64,000 nucleotides of DNA from positions 2,542,001-2,606,000 of the forward strand of contig NZ_CP060007.1 of assembly GCF_014168535.1 (NCBI RefSeq). Reading direction: 5' to 3'. Of the stretch, positions 28,157 to 35,140 are shown piece by piece. The stretch's first letter is position 1. The number at the start of each line of letters is the position of its first letter. The translations under genes were made by a program, and so were the position numbers. The stretch comes from Lacibacter sediminis (GTDB lineage Bacteria; Bacteroidota; Bacteroidia; Chitinophagales; Chitinophagaceae). The notes under the pieces were generated by a model. It was given only the letters and a program-made list of their open reading frames with translations. It was not told the origin of the DNA and did no database searches.

Positions 28157-28903
28157 TTAACGCCAGCTACGTAGTTGAGTAGCGTAGAATGTCCATTCAG
28201 GAGTAGCTAACTTATCAGTTGAAGGCTCTCGATACCATGGACTTAGCTTTTTATCATTCAAATTATGAAGCACATGAATATCCTGTGCAGGCATGTAACT
28301 TTGGGCCAAGAGGAAGATGAGTTTGCCCGAGGATTTGTGCCGGGCAACATCCATCACAATCACTGCATGGCCGGGCGAACCGCCTTTTATGAGCACATCG
28401 CCAGCAGCTAAATACTTCCACTCCTTTGCTTTCAATTCCTTTTCAAGTGAAATGGTGCCGCACATACCAAACACGGTTTCCAGGTAACCTTGCCAACCAC
28501 GATGTTTGTATTGATCCCAGCAATATTTCTTACCGGCGTTGTCTGCAAAGCAAATTGGCTTTTGTTGTTGCTTGAGGTATTCAGCCCGTAATCGCATTAC
28601 GGCATCGGCACATTGTTGCAGATCTTTCTTTCCAACTGATATGTTCAATACTGCATATTGAGCAGTTTGATTGTATTTCGGTTGGCCATTGTAGAGGTAA
28701 ACTGTCTTATCGTTTTTTAAAGATTGCTGACGAAGAAAATAACCAAAACTGTTTTCCTGTAATTGCAAACGCTCATATCCATCAGGCAATGGAATTTCCT
28801 TGATTTGTTTTATTGGAGCATGTTCGTAGGCTATATTATCTTTATGAAACAGTGGCACTACAAGAAAGCCGGCAGTAAGAAAGAAAAAAGCAGCTGCATA
28901 CAT
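28157..28903 (-). CDS. DUF4846 domain protein, exported
   Basis: A 248-residue protein with an N-terminal signal or anchor (MYAAAFFFLTAGFLVVPLF). The body matches the pattern of DUF4846 (PF16138). Recognisable segments are IPLPDGYERLQLQENSFGYF near residue 40, QYAVLNISVGKKDLQQCADA, and VLIKGGSPGHAVIVMDVARH near residue 180. The last contains a His that has been suggested to be part of a cysteine-peptidase-like fold; I cannot verify that. The function of the family is unknown. It is divergent from the NtrC-like gene. Confidence 0.78.
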   Translation of the reverse strand: MYAAAFFFLTAGFLVVPLFHKDNIAYEHAPIKQIKEIPLPDGYERLQLQENSFGYFLRQQSLKNDKTVYLYNGQPKYNQTAQYAVLNISVGKKDLQQCADAVMRLRAEYLKQQQKPICFADNAGKKYCWDQYKHRGWQGYLETVFGMCGTISLEKELKAKEWKYLAAGDVLIKGGSPGHAVIVMDVARHKSSGKLIFLLAQSYMPAQDIHVLHNLNDKKLSPWYREPSTDKLATPEWTFYATQLRSWR

Positions 28904-28972
28904 ACTTGCATGGTTTTTGGTTAGCTTTGAAGCAATTCAAAAAAAATTCCATAAAAGAACCTGTTAAACCAT

Positions 28973-30136
28973 ATGAGCCACATATTAATTATCGACGATG
29001 AGAAAGCAATCAGGAAAACATTAGGTGAGATCCTTTCTTATGAAGGCTATAAAATTGATGATGCTGAAAACGGTGACGAAGGATTAAAGAAGATCAAAGA
29101 AAAAACATATGATGTTGTTTTGTGCGATATCAAAATGCCCAAAGTGGATGGTCTTGAATTTTTAGAAAAAGCAAAAGAGATCAACCCGGATGTACCAATT
29201 ATTATGATCTCTGGTCATGGTACAATTGAAACAGCTGTTGAAGCGGTGAAGAAGGGAGCGTTTGATTATGTTGCCAAGCCACCGGATCTGAACAGGTTGC
29301 TCATCACTATCCGCAATGCAATGGACAAGCAAACCCTTGTTACAGAAACCAAGGTGTTGAAACGTAAGGTGAGCAAGGTGCAGGAGATGATCGGCGAAAG
29401 TGGTGCATTGAAAAAGATCAAAGACACAATTGATAAAGTTGCACCTACTGATGCCCGTGTATTGATCACTGGTGAAAATGGTTCAGGTAAAGAATTAGTG
29501 GCAAGATGGATGCATGAGAAAAGCAACAGAGCCAACGGGCCAATTGTTGAAGTAAACTGCGCAGCCATACCAGGTGAGTTGATCGAGAGTGAATTGTTTG
29601 GTCATGAAAAAGGATCATTTACCTCAGCTATTAAACAACGCATTGGTAAGTTTGAACAGGCGAATGGCGGAACACTTTTTCTGGATGAGATCGGCGATAT
29701 GAGTTTAACTGCACAGGCGAAAGTGTTACGTGCTTTGCAGGAAAGTAAAATAACAAGAGTTGGTGGTGAGAAAGATATCACCGTTGATGTGCGTGTGATC
29801 GCCGCAACAAATAAAGATCTGTTGAAAGAAGTGGAAGCGAAGAATTTCCGCCTTGATCTTTACCATCGTTTAAGTGTGATCATCATTCATGTTCCATCCT
29901 TGAACGAAAGGAGAGAAGATATTCCGTTATTGGCCGATCATTTTTTGCAACAGGTTGCTGACGATTACGGACAAACGAAAAAGGGCATCGACAAAAAAGC
30001 TGTTGAAGCTTTACAGAAACATAACTGGAGCGGTAATATCCGTGAGTTCAGGAACGTGATGGAGCGGCTTGTGATCCTTTCAGGAAAAGTGATCTCCGAA
30101 GAAGATGTCTACAATTTTGTGATCCCAAGGGCATGA
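28973..30136 (+). CDS. NtrC-like response regulator lacking the C-terminal DNA-binding domain
   Basis: A 387-residue cytosolic protein. Residues 1-120 are a receiver domain with phosphorylatable Asp52 (VVLCDIKMPKVDG) and Lys102. Residues about 140-375 are a sigma-54-type AAA+ domain with Walker A GENGSGKE (167-174) and Walker B TLFLDEIGD (234-242). The loop that normally reads GAFTGA and contacts sigma-54 reads GSFTSA (214-219). The protein stops at VYNFVIPRA with no Fis-type helix-turn-helix, whereas typical members have about 60-90 more residues. The stop overlaps the start of an alpha/beta hydrolase gene (ATGA), so the ending is not an obvious frameshift. It may act from solution or on another target. 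Confidence 0.9.
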   Translation: MSHILIIDDEKAIRKTLGEILSYEGYKIDDAENGDEGLKKIKEKTYDVVLCDIKMPKVDGLEFLEKAKEINPDVPIIMISGHGTIETAVEAVKKGAFDYVAKPPDLNRLLITIRNAMDKQTLVTETKVLKRKVSKVQEMIGESGALKKIKDTIDKVAPTDARVLITGENGSGKELVARWMHEKSNRANGPIVEVNCAAIPGELIESELFGHEKGSFTSAIKQRIGKFEQANGGTLFLDEIGDMSLTAQAKVLRALQESKITRVGGEKDITVDVRVIAATNKDLLKEVEAKNFRLDLYHRLSVIIIHVPSLNERREDIPLLADHFLQQVADDYGQTKKGIDKKAVEALQKHNWSGNIREFRNVMERLVILSGKVISEEDVYNFVIPRA

Positions 30137-30783
30137 GCCAATCAATTTATTGCATCAGCGGTTTAGGAGCAGATGAACGGGCATTCTCCCGGCTTCAGTT
30201 GCCGGGGTATGATCTTCATTTTATCAAATGGATCGATCCTGAGCCTAATGAATCGTTTACCGATTATGCTAAACGCATGAGCAGTTTTATTACAGAACCG
30301 GAGCCTATTATCATTGGACTGTCGTTTGGTGGTATGCTTGCAGTAGAATTAAGCAAGCTGATTCCTGTAAAGAAGCTCATCCTTATCTCATCAGTTAAAA
30401 CAAGAAATGAAGAGCCTTGGTGGATGCGTACTTCAGGCAGGCTGAAACTTCATCAACTCATCAAACCTCAACCTCATCCTTTGCTCTATCCAATCGAGAA
30501 TTATTTCCTCGGCACTCATACAAAGCCGGAAAAGAAGCTGGCCAATCATTTCAGAGAAACCGTTAATAAAGAGTATCTCAAGTGGGCTATTCATCAAATT
30601 GTGAATTGGAACAATGTAACAATTCCTGCTAATTGTCTACATATCCATGGAAATGCCGATAAGCTGTTCCCCATCAGGTACGTTAAGGCTGACTATGTAA
30701 TTGACAAAGGCGGACATTTTATGGTGTTTAATAAAGCGGAAGAGATCAGTCGTATTATTTCTGATGAACTAAAACGGAGTTAA
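30133..30783 (+). CDS. Alpha/beta hydrolase
   Basis: A 216-residue probable esterase or lipase-like hydrolase. The nucleophile elbow is GLSFGG (Ser at about residue 64) after the strand PEPIIIGLSF. The catalytic histidine is probable in VIDKGGHFMVFNKAEEI near residue 194, with an Asp in HIHGNADKLFPIRYV. It lacks a signal peptide. It overlaps the NtrC-like regulator gene by four bases, so translation is coupled, although no functional link is evident. The substrate is unknown. Confidence 0.82.
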   Translation: MSQSIYCISGLGADERAFSRLQLPGYDLHFIKWIDPEPNESFTDYAKRMSSFITEPEPIIIGLSFGGMLAVELSKLIPVKKLILISSVKTRNEEPWWMRTSGRLKLHQLIKPQPHPLLYPIENYFLGTHTKPEKKLANHFRETVNKEYLKWAIHQIVNWNNVTIPANCLHIHGNADKLFPIRYVKADYVIDKGGHFMVFNKAEEISRIISDELKRS

Positions 30784-30808
30784 CAGATACAGAATATTTG
30801 AGGGCAGG

Positions 30809-30840
30809 TTCGGGCTGCAAAACCGAAACCCTTACTTTTG
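30809..30840 (+). promoter_or_regulatory. Candidate promoter of the signal peptidase gene
   Basis: TACTTTTG at 30833-30840 matches TANNTTTG exactly. TTCG at 30809-30812, 20 bases upstream, is a three-of-four match to the -33 TTTG box. The ATG is 21 bases downstream. Confidence 0.55.
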
Positions 30841-30861
30841 TGAGCATTAAAAAAAGAGAGC

Positions 30862-32409
30862 ATGTCTTTAAACGAGTTTCTTTGGATTTTTTACATCAAT
30901 CTTTTCCTGGTTCTGTTACCTGCTATTGGCTTATATGGCATGTTTAAGAAAGCCGGTGTGGAAGGATGGAAAGCATTTGTACCTTTTTACAACGTATGGA
31001 TCATGGTTGAACTTGCAGGTATGAAACGCTACTGGTTCTACCTTCAGTTTATTCCAATTGTAGGATGGTTCATCACCATCGCCATATTGATCGATTTTGT
31101 AAAAACCTTTGGCAAGTTTTCTTTCTGGGAACATGCTTTAACTGTATTGGTGCCGATTCTTTACTTCAGTTATATCGGTTATAATAGTATTGATAAATAC
31201 CTGGGTGCAGAATCTGTTCATAAACATAAAAAATCTACCATCCGAGAATGGGTTGATGCAGCCATTTTTGCTATTGTTGCTGCCGGTTTAATAAGAATGT
31301 TTGTGTTTGAAGCATATGTGATTCCAACACCATCAATGGAAAGGTCGTTACTGGTGAATGACTTTTTGTTTGTAAGTAAAACGGCATATGGTACTCGTGT
31401 ACCCAACACGCCCTTGGCATTTCCATTAGTACATCACACGTTTCCGGGCATCAAAACCAAATCATATCTCGAATGGATAAAGCTTCCATATCGTCGTTGG
31501 TTTGCAAAACCTGTAAAGCGGAATGATGTGGTGGTATTCAATTTGCCGGTAGGCGATACCGTTATTAACGACGAAGTAAATTTCGGATCGAAAGTAACAT
31601 ACTACGATGCAATTCAAATGGCTGGTGGCGACAGAAACCGTATCTGGAATGATTACGGCGATATCATTATCACACGACCAGTTGACAAACGTGAGAACTT
31701 CATCAAACGTGCTGTAGCAGTTGCGGGTGATACACTTGAAATAAAAAATGGAGTGGTGTACATCAATGGCAAAGTGAATGATATACCCAAAGGTGTTCAA
31801 ACGAACTATTACTTAAGAACAAAGGGACAACCACTGGACTATACCATGCTTGAAGAAGAGTATGGCATCAGGGAAAGTTTGCGTGAGGTATCACAGGCGC
31901 CGGGTTTAGGTAATAATGTATATGAGATATTTCTTACACAGGAACAGTTAGATATTTTCCGCAAGTTGCCTTACGTAGATTCGATTGCGCCATTTGTTTC
32001 AACTTATTCAGCTAACGGACCAACAATGGGCGGCGATGTGTTCCCAAATGATACTGCTTACTGTAAATGGACGCTGGATAATTTCGGGCCACTGTACATT
32101 CCCAAAAAAGGAGCAACCGTTCAGCTTACACCTGAAATTTATAGCCGCTACGAACGTGTTATCCGCACATACGAGCATAATGATTTTGAAATGAAAGACG
32201 GCAAATTCATTCTCAACGGTCAGCCGGCTACCAGCTATACCTTTAAAATGAGTTACTACTGGTTGATGGGTGATAACCGTCATAACTCCCTCGACAGCCG
32301 TTATTGGGGCTTTGTGCCGGAAGATCATGTGGTGGGCAAGGCATCGCTCATTTTCTTTAGTTGGGATGGTGGTCCACGCTGGAAGAGGATTTTCCGTTCA
32401 ATTAAATAA
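30862..32409 (+). CDS. lepB: Signal peptidase I with extra N-terminal membrane domain
   Basis: A 515-residue inner-membrane serine protease that removes signal peptides from exported proteins. The first 115 residues carry several membrane segments of the type seen in small DUF5684-like proteins (PFYNVWIMVELAGMKRYWF). The peptidase part begins near 128. The nucleophile is Ser158 in IPTPSMERSLLVNDF and the general base is Lys282 in FIKRAVAVAGDTLEI. The later signature WLMGDNRHNSLDSRYWGFV lies near the C-terminus. The large insert between Ser and Lys boxes makes it longer than the 324-residue E. coli enzyme, as is common in Bacteroidota. Confidence 0.95.
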   Translation: MSLNEFLWIFYINLFLVLLPAIGLYGMFKKAGVEGWKAFVPFYNVWIMVELAGMKRYWFYLQFIPIVGWFITIAILIDFVKTFGKFSFWEHALTVLVPILYFSYIGYNSIDKYLGAESVHKHKKSTIREWVDAAIFAIVAAGLIRMFVFEAYVIPTPSMERSLLVNDFLFVSKTAYGTRVPNTPLAFPLVHHTFPGIKTKSYLEWIKLPYRRWFAKPVKRNDVVVFNLPVGDTVINDEVNFGSKVTYYDAIQMAGGDRNRIWNDYGDIIITRPVDKRENFIKRAVAVAGDTLEIKNGVVYINGKVNDIPKGVQTNYYLRTKGQPLDYTMLEEEYGIRESLREVSQAPGLGNNVYEIFLTQEQLDIFRKLPYVDSIAPFVSTYSANGPTMGGDVFPNDTAYCKWTLDNFGPLYIPKKGATVQLTPEIYSRYERVIRTYEHNDFEMKDGKFILNGQPATSYTFKMSYYWLMGDNRHNSLDSRYWGFVPEDHVVGKASLIFFSWDGGPRWKRIFRSIK

Positions 32410-32442
32410 AACCTTATATTTGATATCGAGCTTTTATGATGG

Positions 32443-32470
32443 ATCCTCCGACATGTTCGGGGGATTTTTT
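32443..32470 (+). terminator. Rho-independent terminator of the signal peptidase gene
   Basis: Stem ATCCTCCGA / TCGGGGGAT (9 bp with one G-T pair), loop CATGT, then T residues, 33 bases past the stop. Confidence 0.85.
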
Positions 32471-32486
32471 GTCAAAATAAGTGAAC

Positions 32487-32972
32487 ATGGATAAACACGA
32501 GTATCATTTCGAGTATGAGGTGTACGATTCAATTGACGACCTCACAGAAGAAGATAAATGGCTGCTAGATGAGGCCAGAGAAGTTACCCAACATGCTTAT
32601 GCGCCTTATTCCCGTTTCCAGGTGGGAGCCGTTGCCAAACTGAATAATGGAGAGATCGTTGCCGGTAGTAACCAGGAGAATGCTTCTTTCCCAGCCGGTC
32701 TTTGTGCCGAGCGTGTGGTGTTGGCCTCCATCTCTTCGTTGTATCCTAAAATACCCATTGAGTCGATAGCTATCAGCTATTTCAACAACAATGGGGAAAG
32801 TAATCATCCCATTTCTCCCTGTGGCATTTGCCGGCAGGCATTGCAGGAGTTCAAGGAAAAGACTAAGCAACCAACCCGTTTAATATTGGGTGGTATGCAC
32901 GGTAAGGTGTTCATCATACCTGATGCAGCAATGCTGTTACCATTGTCGTTTACCAGTACTGATCTGAAGTAA
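32487..32972 (+). CDS. cdd: Cytidine deaminase
   Basis: A 161-residue zinc enzyme that hydrolyses cytidine and deoxycytidine to uridine forms in pyrimidine salvage. The zinc and catalytic signature is FPAGLCAERVVLA (Cys ligand followed by the catalytic Glu) and ISPCGICRQALQEF (two Cys ligands). This matches the CxxC-type, probably tetrameric, short cytidine deaminases. ATG 32487 is preferred over the GTG two codons before it. The N-terminus has an acidic extension of about 25 residues. The gene is convergent with ogt, with no gap. Confidence 0.93.
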   Translation: MDKHEYHFEYEVYDSIDDLTEEDKWLLDEAREVTQHAYAPYSRFQVGAVAKLNNGEIVAGSNQENASFPAGLCAERVVLASISSLYPKIPIESIAISYFNNNGESNHPISPCGICRQALQEFKEKTKQPTRLILGGMHGKVFIIPDAAMLLPLSFTSTDLK

Positions 32973-33473
32973 TCAAAAAAGAGAAGATTTTTTGCCGGCC
33001 ATTTTCGCTTCATGTTCCAGCAACCATTGTTTGCGGTGCAAACCACCTGCATAGCCGGTTAATTTTCCATCGGCACCAACTACACGATGGCAGGGAATAA
33101 TAATTCCGATTGGATTTTTTCCGTTAGCCGAAGCTGCTGCCCGGATGCTTTTTACATTACCCAACCGTTTGGCCATATGCAGATAGGTGACCGTTTCGGC
33201 ATATGGTATCTTCATCAGTTGATCCCATACTTTTTGTTGAAACGCAGTGCCTGCAGGATGAAGCGGCAGATCGAACTGCTTTCTTGTTCCTGCAAAATAT
33301 TCATCTAATTGTTTGATGGCCTCCAGTAGAACAGGAGACGCTGTTGTTCCTGTTTCTATAATCGACACGTCATCACGAAATGACACAATAGTCAAGTTTT
33401 CATCTTCTGCTTGTAATAAAATTGTGCCGATTGGTGAATTGTAATAAACTGTATGAATTGATGCCTCAGCCAA
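32973..33473 (-). CDS. ogt: Methylated-DNA--protein-cysteine methyltransferase
   Basis: A 166-residue DNA-repair protein that removes O6-alkyl groups from guanine onto its own cysteine. The active site is IIPCHRVVGADG, and GTAFQQKVWDQLMKIPYAET precedes it as the usual helix-turn-helix part. The best start is an unusual TTG (33473-33471): no early ATG exists, and a strong GGAGG site (33483-33479) lies five bases upstream, inside the preceding gene. The gene overlaps the CsaA-like gene by eight bases, indicating coupled translation. Confidence 0.93.
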   Translation of the reverse strand: MAEASIHTVYYNSPIGTILLQAEDENLTIVSFRDDVSIIETGTTASPVLLEAIKQLDEYFAGTRKQFDLPLHPAGTAFQQKVWDQLMKIPYAETVTYLHMAKRLGNVKSIRAAASANGKNPIGIIIPCHRVVGADGKLTGYAGGLHRKQWLLEHEAKMAGKKSSLF

Positions 33474-33804
33474 TTCTTCCTCCGTTTTGAACTTTCTTAT
33501 CCGGTGTCAGTAAAATCACCTCTTTGTTTTCATCATACACGCCCAATACTAAACACTCGCTGAAGAAATTGGCAATTTGTTTTACAGGGAAGTTGATCAC
33601 AGCAACGATCTGTTTTCCTTTCAACTCTTCTTTGTTGTAGTGATGTGTTATTTGTGCTGATGAACGCTTTATGCCCTGGTCACCAAAATCAATGGTCAAT
33701 TGATAAGCAGGTTTTCTTGCATTAGGAAAATCAGTTACATCAATAACAGTACCTGTACAAATTTCTACTTTCTCAAAGTCGGCCCATGTAATCAACTCAC
33801 TCAT
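33466..33804 (-). CDS. csaA: CsaA-like tRNA-binding domain protein
   Basis: A 112-residue OB-fold protein, starting MSELITWADFEKVEICTGTV. It resembles CsaA, the stand-alone homologue of the tRNA-binding domain of methionyl- and phenylalanyl-tRNA synthetases. Signature parts are ARKPAYQLTIDFGDQGIKRS, SSAQITHHYNKEELKGKQIV, and VINFPVKQIANFFSECLVLG. CsaA is described as having chaperone- or secretion-related activity in Bacillus; tRNA binding is the family property. It overlaps both neighbours by eight bases, so the three leftward genes are a tight operon. Confidence 0.92.
   Translation of the reverse strand: MSELITWADFEKVEICTGTVIDVTDFPNARKPAYQLTIDFGDQGIKRSSAQITHHYNKEELKGKQIVAVINFPVKQIANFFSECLVLGVYDENKEVILLTPDKKVQNGGRIG
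33479..33483 (-). promoter_or_regulatory. Shine-Dalgarno site deciding the TTG start of ogt
   Basis: GGAGG on the minus strand, five bases before TTG at 33473. It lies within the end of the upstream csaA-like gene and supports a non-ATG start, which is otherwise rare here. Confidence 0.65.
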
Positions 33805-34678
33805 CCGATTCGTTTAATTGCGCAGCAAGCGAGAGGAGATCATTTTTCTTATATGCATTCTTCTCATTGTCGAAACACTTTGCATATTCTTCCAGCATAC
33901 GTTGTATAATACGTTTGTTGTTTAGTGCTTTGAAATAAGAAGGAGTAGGAGGCACGCTGATACGTTTGAAATATGTTTCAACATCCTTGTGTGAAAATAT
34001 TTGACCTGAAGCCCCATCCATATAAAACTGGATATGCTCGGGTGGAAATTCAGTACCGGTATTGTTTTCCGGATCATCATCAAAATAAGCAAGTATGAAC
34101 TGGCGGGGAATGTTGATCATGTACAGATTAATATCCAGCAGGCTTGCCATTGACAGTATAAGAATGCCTATGGGAATTGCATTACCTTTTTTTGCTTCAA
34201 CTAATTTATGTACAAGAAAATCATCGGGATGACTGTAATTGATCTCTGTGCCTTTGATCTTGTAATAGTTGAAGAGAATGTTGTTGAGTACATTCACTTT
34301 CTCCAGTGAGGTGAGGAAGCTGTTGAGCTCAAGCCACACATTCCTGCGCATTTTCTCCAGCTCCTGGTAGTATGTAAGCAAATTAAGATCGGGATATTGA
34401 TAGCGGCTGATGAGTAATGCGCCGGTAAACAGATCGTGTTCCTTATCATTTGCCCATGCTTTCAGATCCATTTGCAGGTCACGGAAATGCAGGCTGTGGA
34501 TGAGCATTTCAATACGCTCCTGCGTGTATTCATCGGCTGTTGTTTCCCATAAATGTTCAAGATTAGGGATGATCTCTTTACCAAGCGAAATGATCTTTTC
34601 ACTCACTTGCGAGTACACTTCATCATCGGGATCATCAATGAGGTGGAGCAGGGCGGCTATTTCTTTTGTTTGTTCCAT
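33797..34678 (-). CDS. SirB1/transglutaminase-like family protein
   Basis: A 293-residue cytosolic protein resembling the SirB1 N-terminal (Transglut_core2) family. The conserved mid-region NYSHPDDFLVHKLVEAKKGN, then AIPIGILILSMASLLDINLY and MINIPRQFILAYFD, aligns in character with family members whose transglutaminase triad is usually degenerate. The N-terminal 100 residues are HEAT-like helices (DDPDDEVYSQVSEKIISLGK). It is the first gene of the operon with csaA-like and ogt (eight-base overlaps). Activity is unknown. Confidence 0.8.
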   Translation of the reverse strand: MEQTKEIAALLHLIDDPDDEVYSQVSEKIISLGKEIIPNLEHLWETTADEYTQERIEMLIHSLHFRDLQMDLKAWANDKEHDLFTGALLISRYQYPDLNLLTYYQELEKMRRNVWLELNSFLTSLEKVNVLNNILFNYYKIKGTEINYSHPDDFLVHKLVEAKKGNAIPIGILILSMASLLDINLYMINIPRQFILAYFDDDPENNTGTEFPPEHIQFYMDGASGQIFSHKDVETYFKRISVPPTPSYFKALNNKRIIQRMLEEYAKCFDNEKNAYKKNDLLSLAAQLNESDE

Positions 34679-34903
34679 TACATGGGTTTCGGTAATCTAA
34701 CGCTGTAAATCTGGATTTTAAATTGCAAAAACTGTCAAACATTTCTAAAAAAAGTTGTTCACAACGATGTGAATGAATAAAGTTGGAGGCTGATGCAGCG
34801 GAAAAATACCCCAAATAGGTAGTACCACTTAGCCGCAACTCAGGTTAGCACGAATTTTTAAAACAAAGCTTTAGTAATTGTTCGAAAGACAATTTAAGTG
34901 GAG

Positions 34904-35100
34904 TATCCTTGCACTACCAACAGTAATCCGATACCGAAAAACCAAATGGCGAAAGCCACTTTAAATCCAATTGATGGCCTGTTTTTGAATCCCGGCCCTA
35001 TGAACCAACCAAAGCTGGCTTCTGTACCTTAAGAGAACGGACAAAGAAACAGAACAATTTTGAAGCAGCATAAGAGCCCCCGACAAACGGGGGCTTTTTT
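34904..35100 (+). ncRNA. Candidate orphan RNA with promoter-like start and terminator
   Basis: In the 462-base spacer between 34678 and 35141, both flanking genes run leftward, yet a strong rightward terminator (35075-35100) is present. Upstream, TATCCTTG (34904-34911) is one mismatch from TANNTTTG, with TTG at 34878-34880. A transcript of roughly 180-190 bases would result. It would contain a small GNRA-type hairpin TGGC-GAAA-GCCA (34947-34958). A 28-codon frame (34946-35032) also lies inside, but its peptide looks like nothing known. The bases 34679-34903 hold nothing else I recognise. Confidence 0.45.
35075..35100 (+). terminator. Strong rightward terminator without an annotated upstream gene
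   Basis: Perfect 8-bp GC-rich stem AGCCCCCG / CGGGGGCT, loop ACAAA, followed by six T residues. It terminates rightward transcripts only; on the other strand no T-run follows the hairpin. Confidence 0.85.
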
Positions 35101-35140
35101 ATTGAAGTAGGTTTATCCCGGAAGTTGTGAAATTGAATTG

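Noticed and set aside
34946..35032. 28-codon frame in the orphan RNA candidate
   Set aside because: No Shine-Dalgarno, no known similarity, and the GNRA hairpin covers its start. Kept only as a possibility within the RNA candidate.
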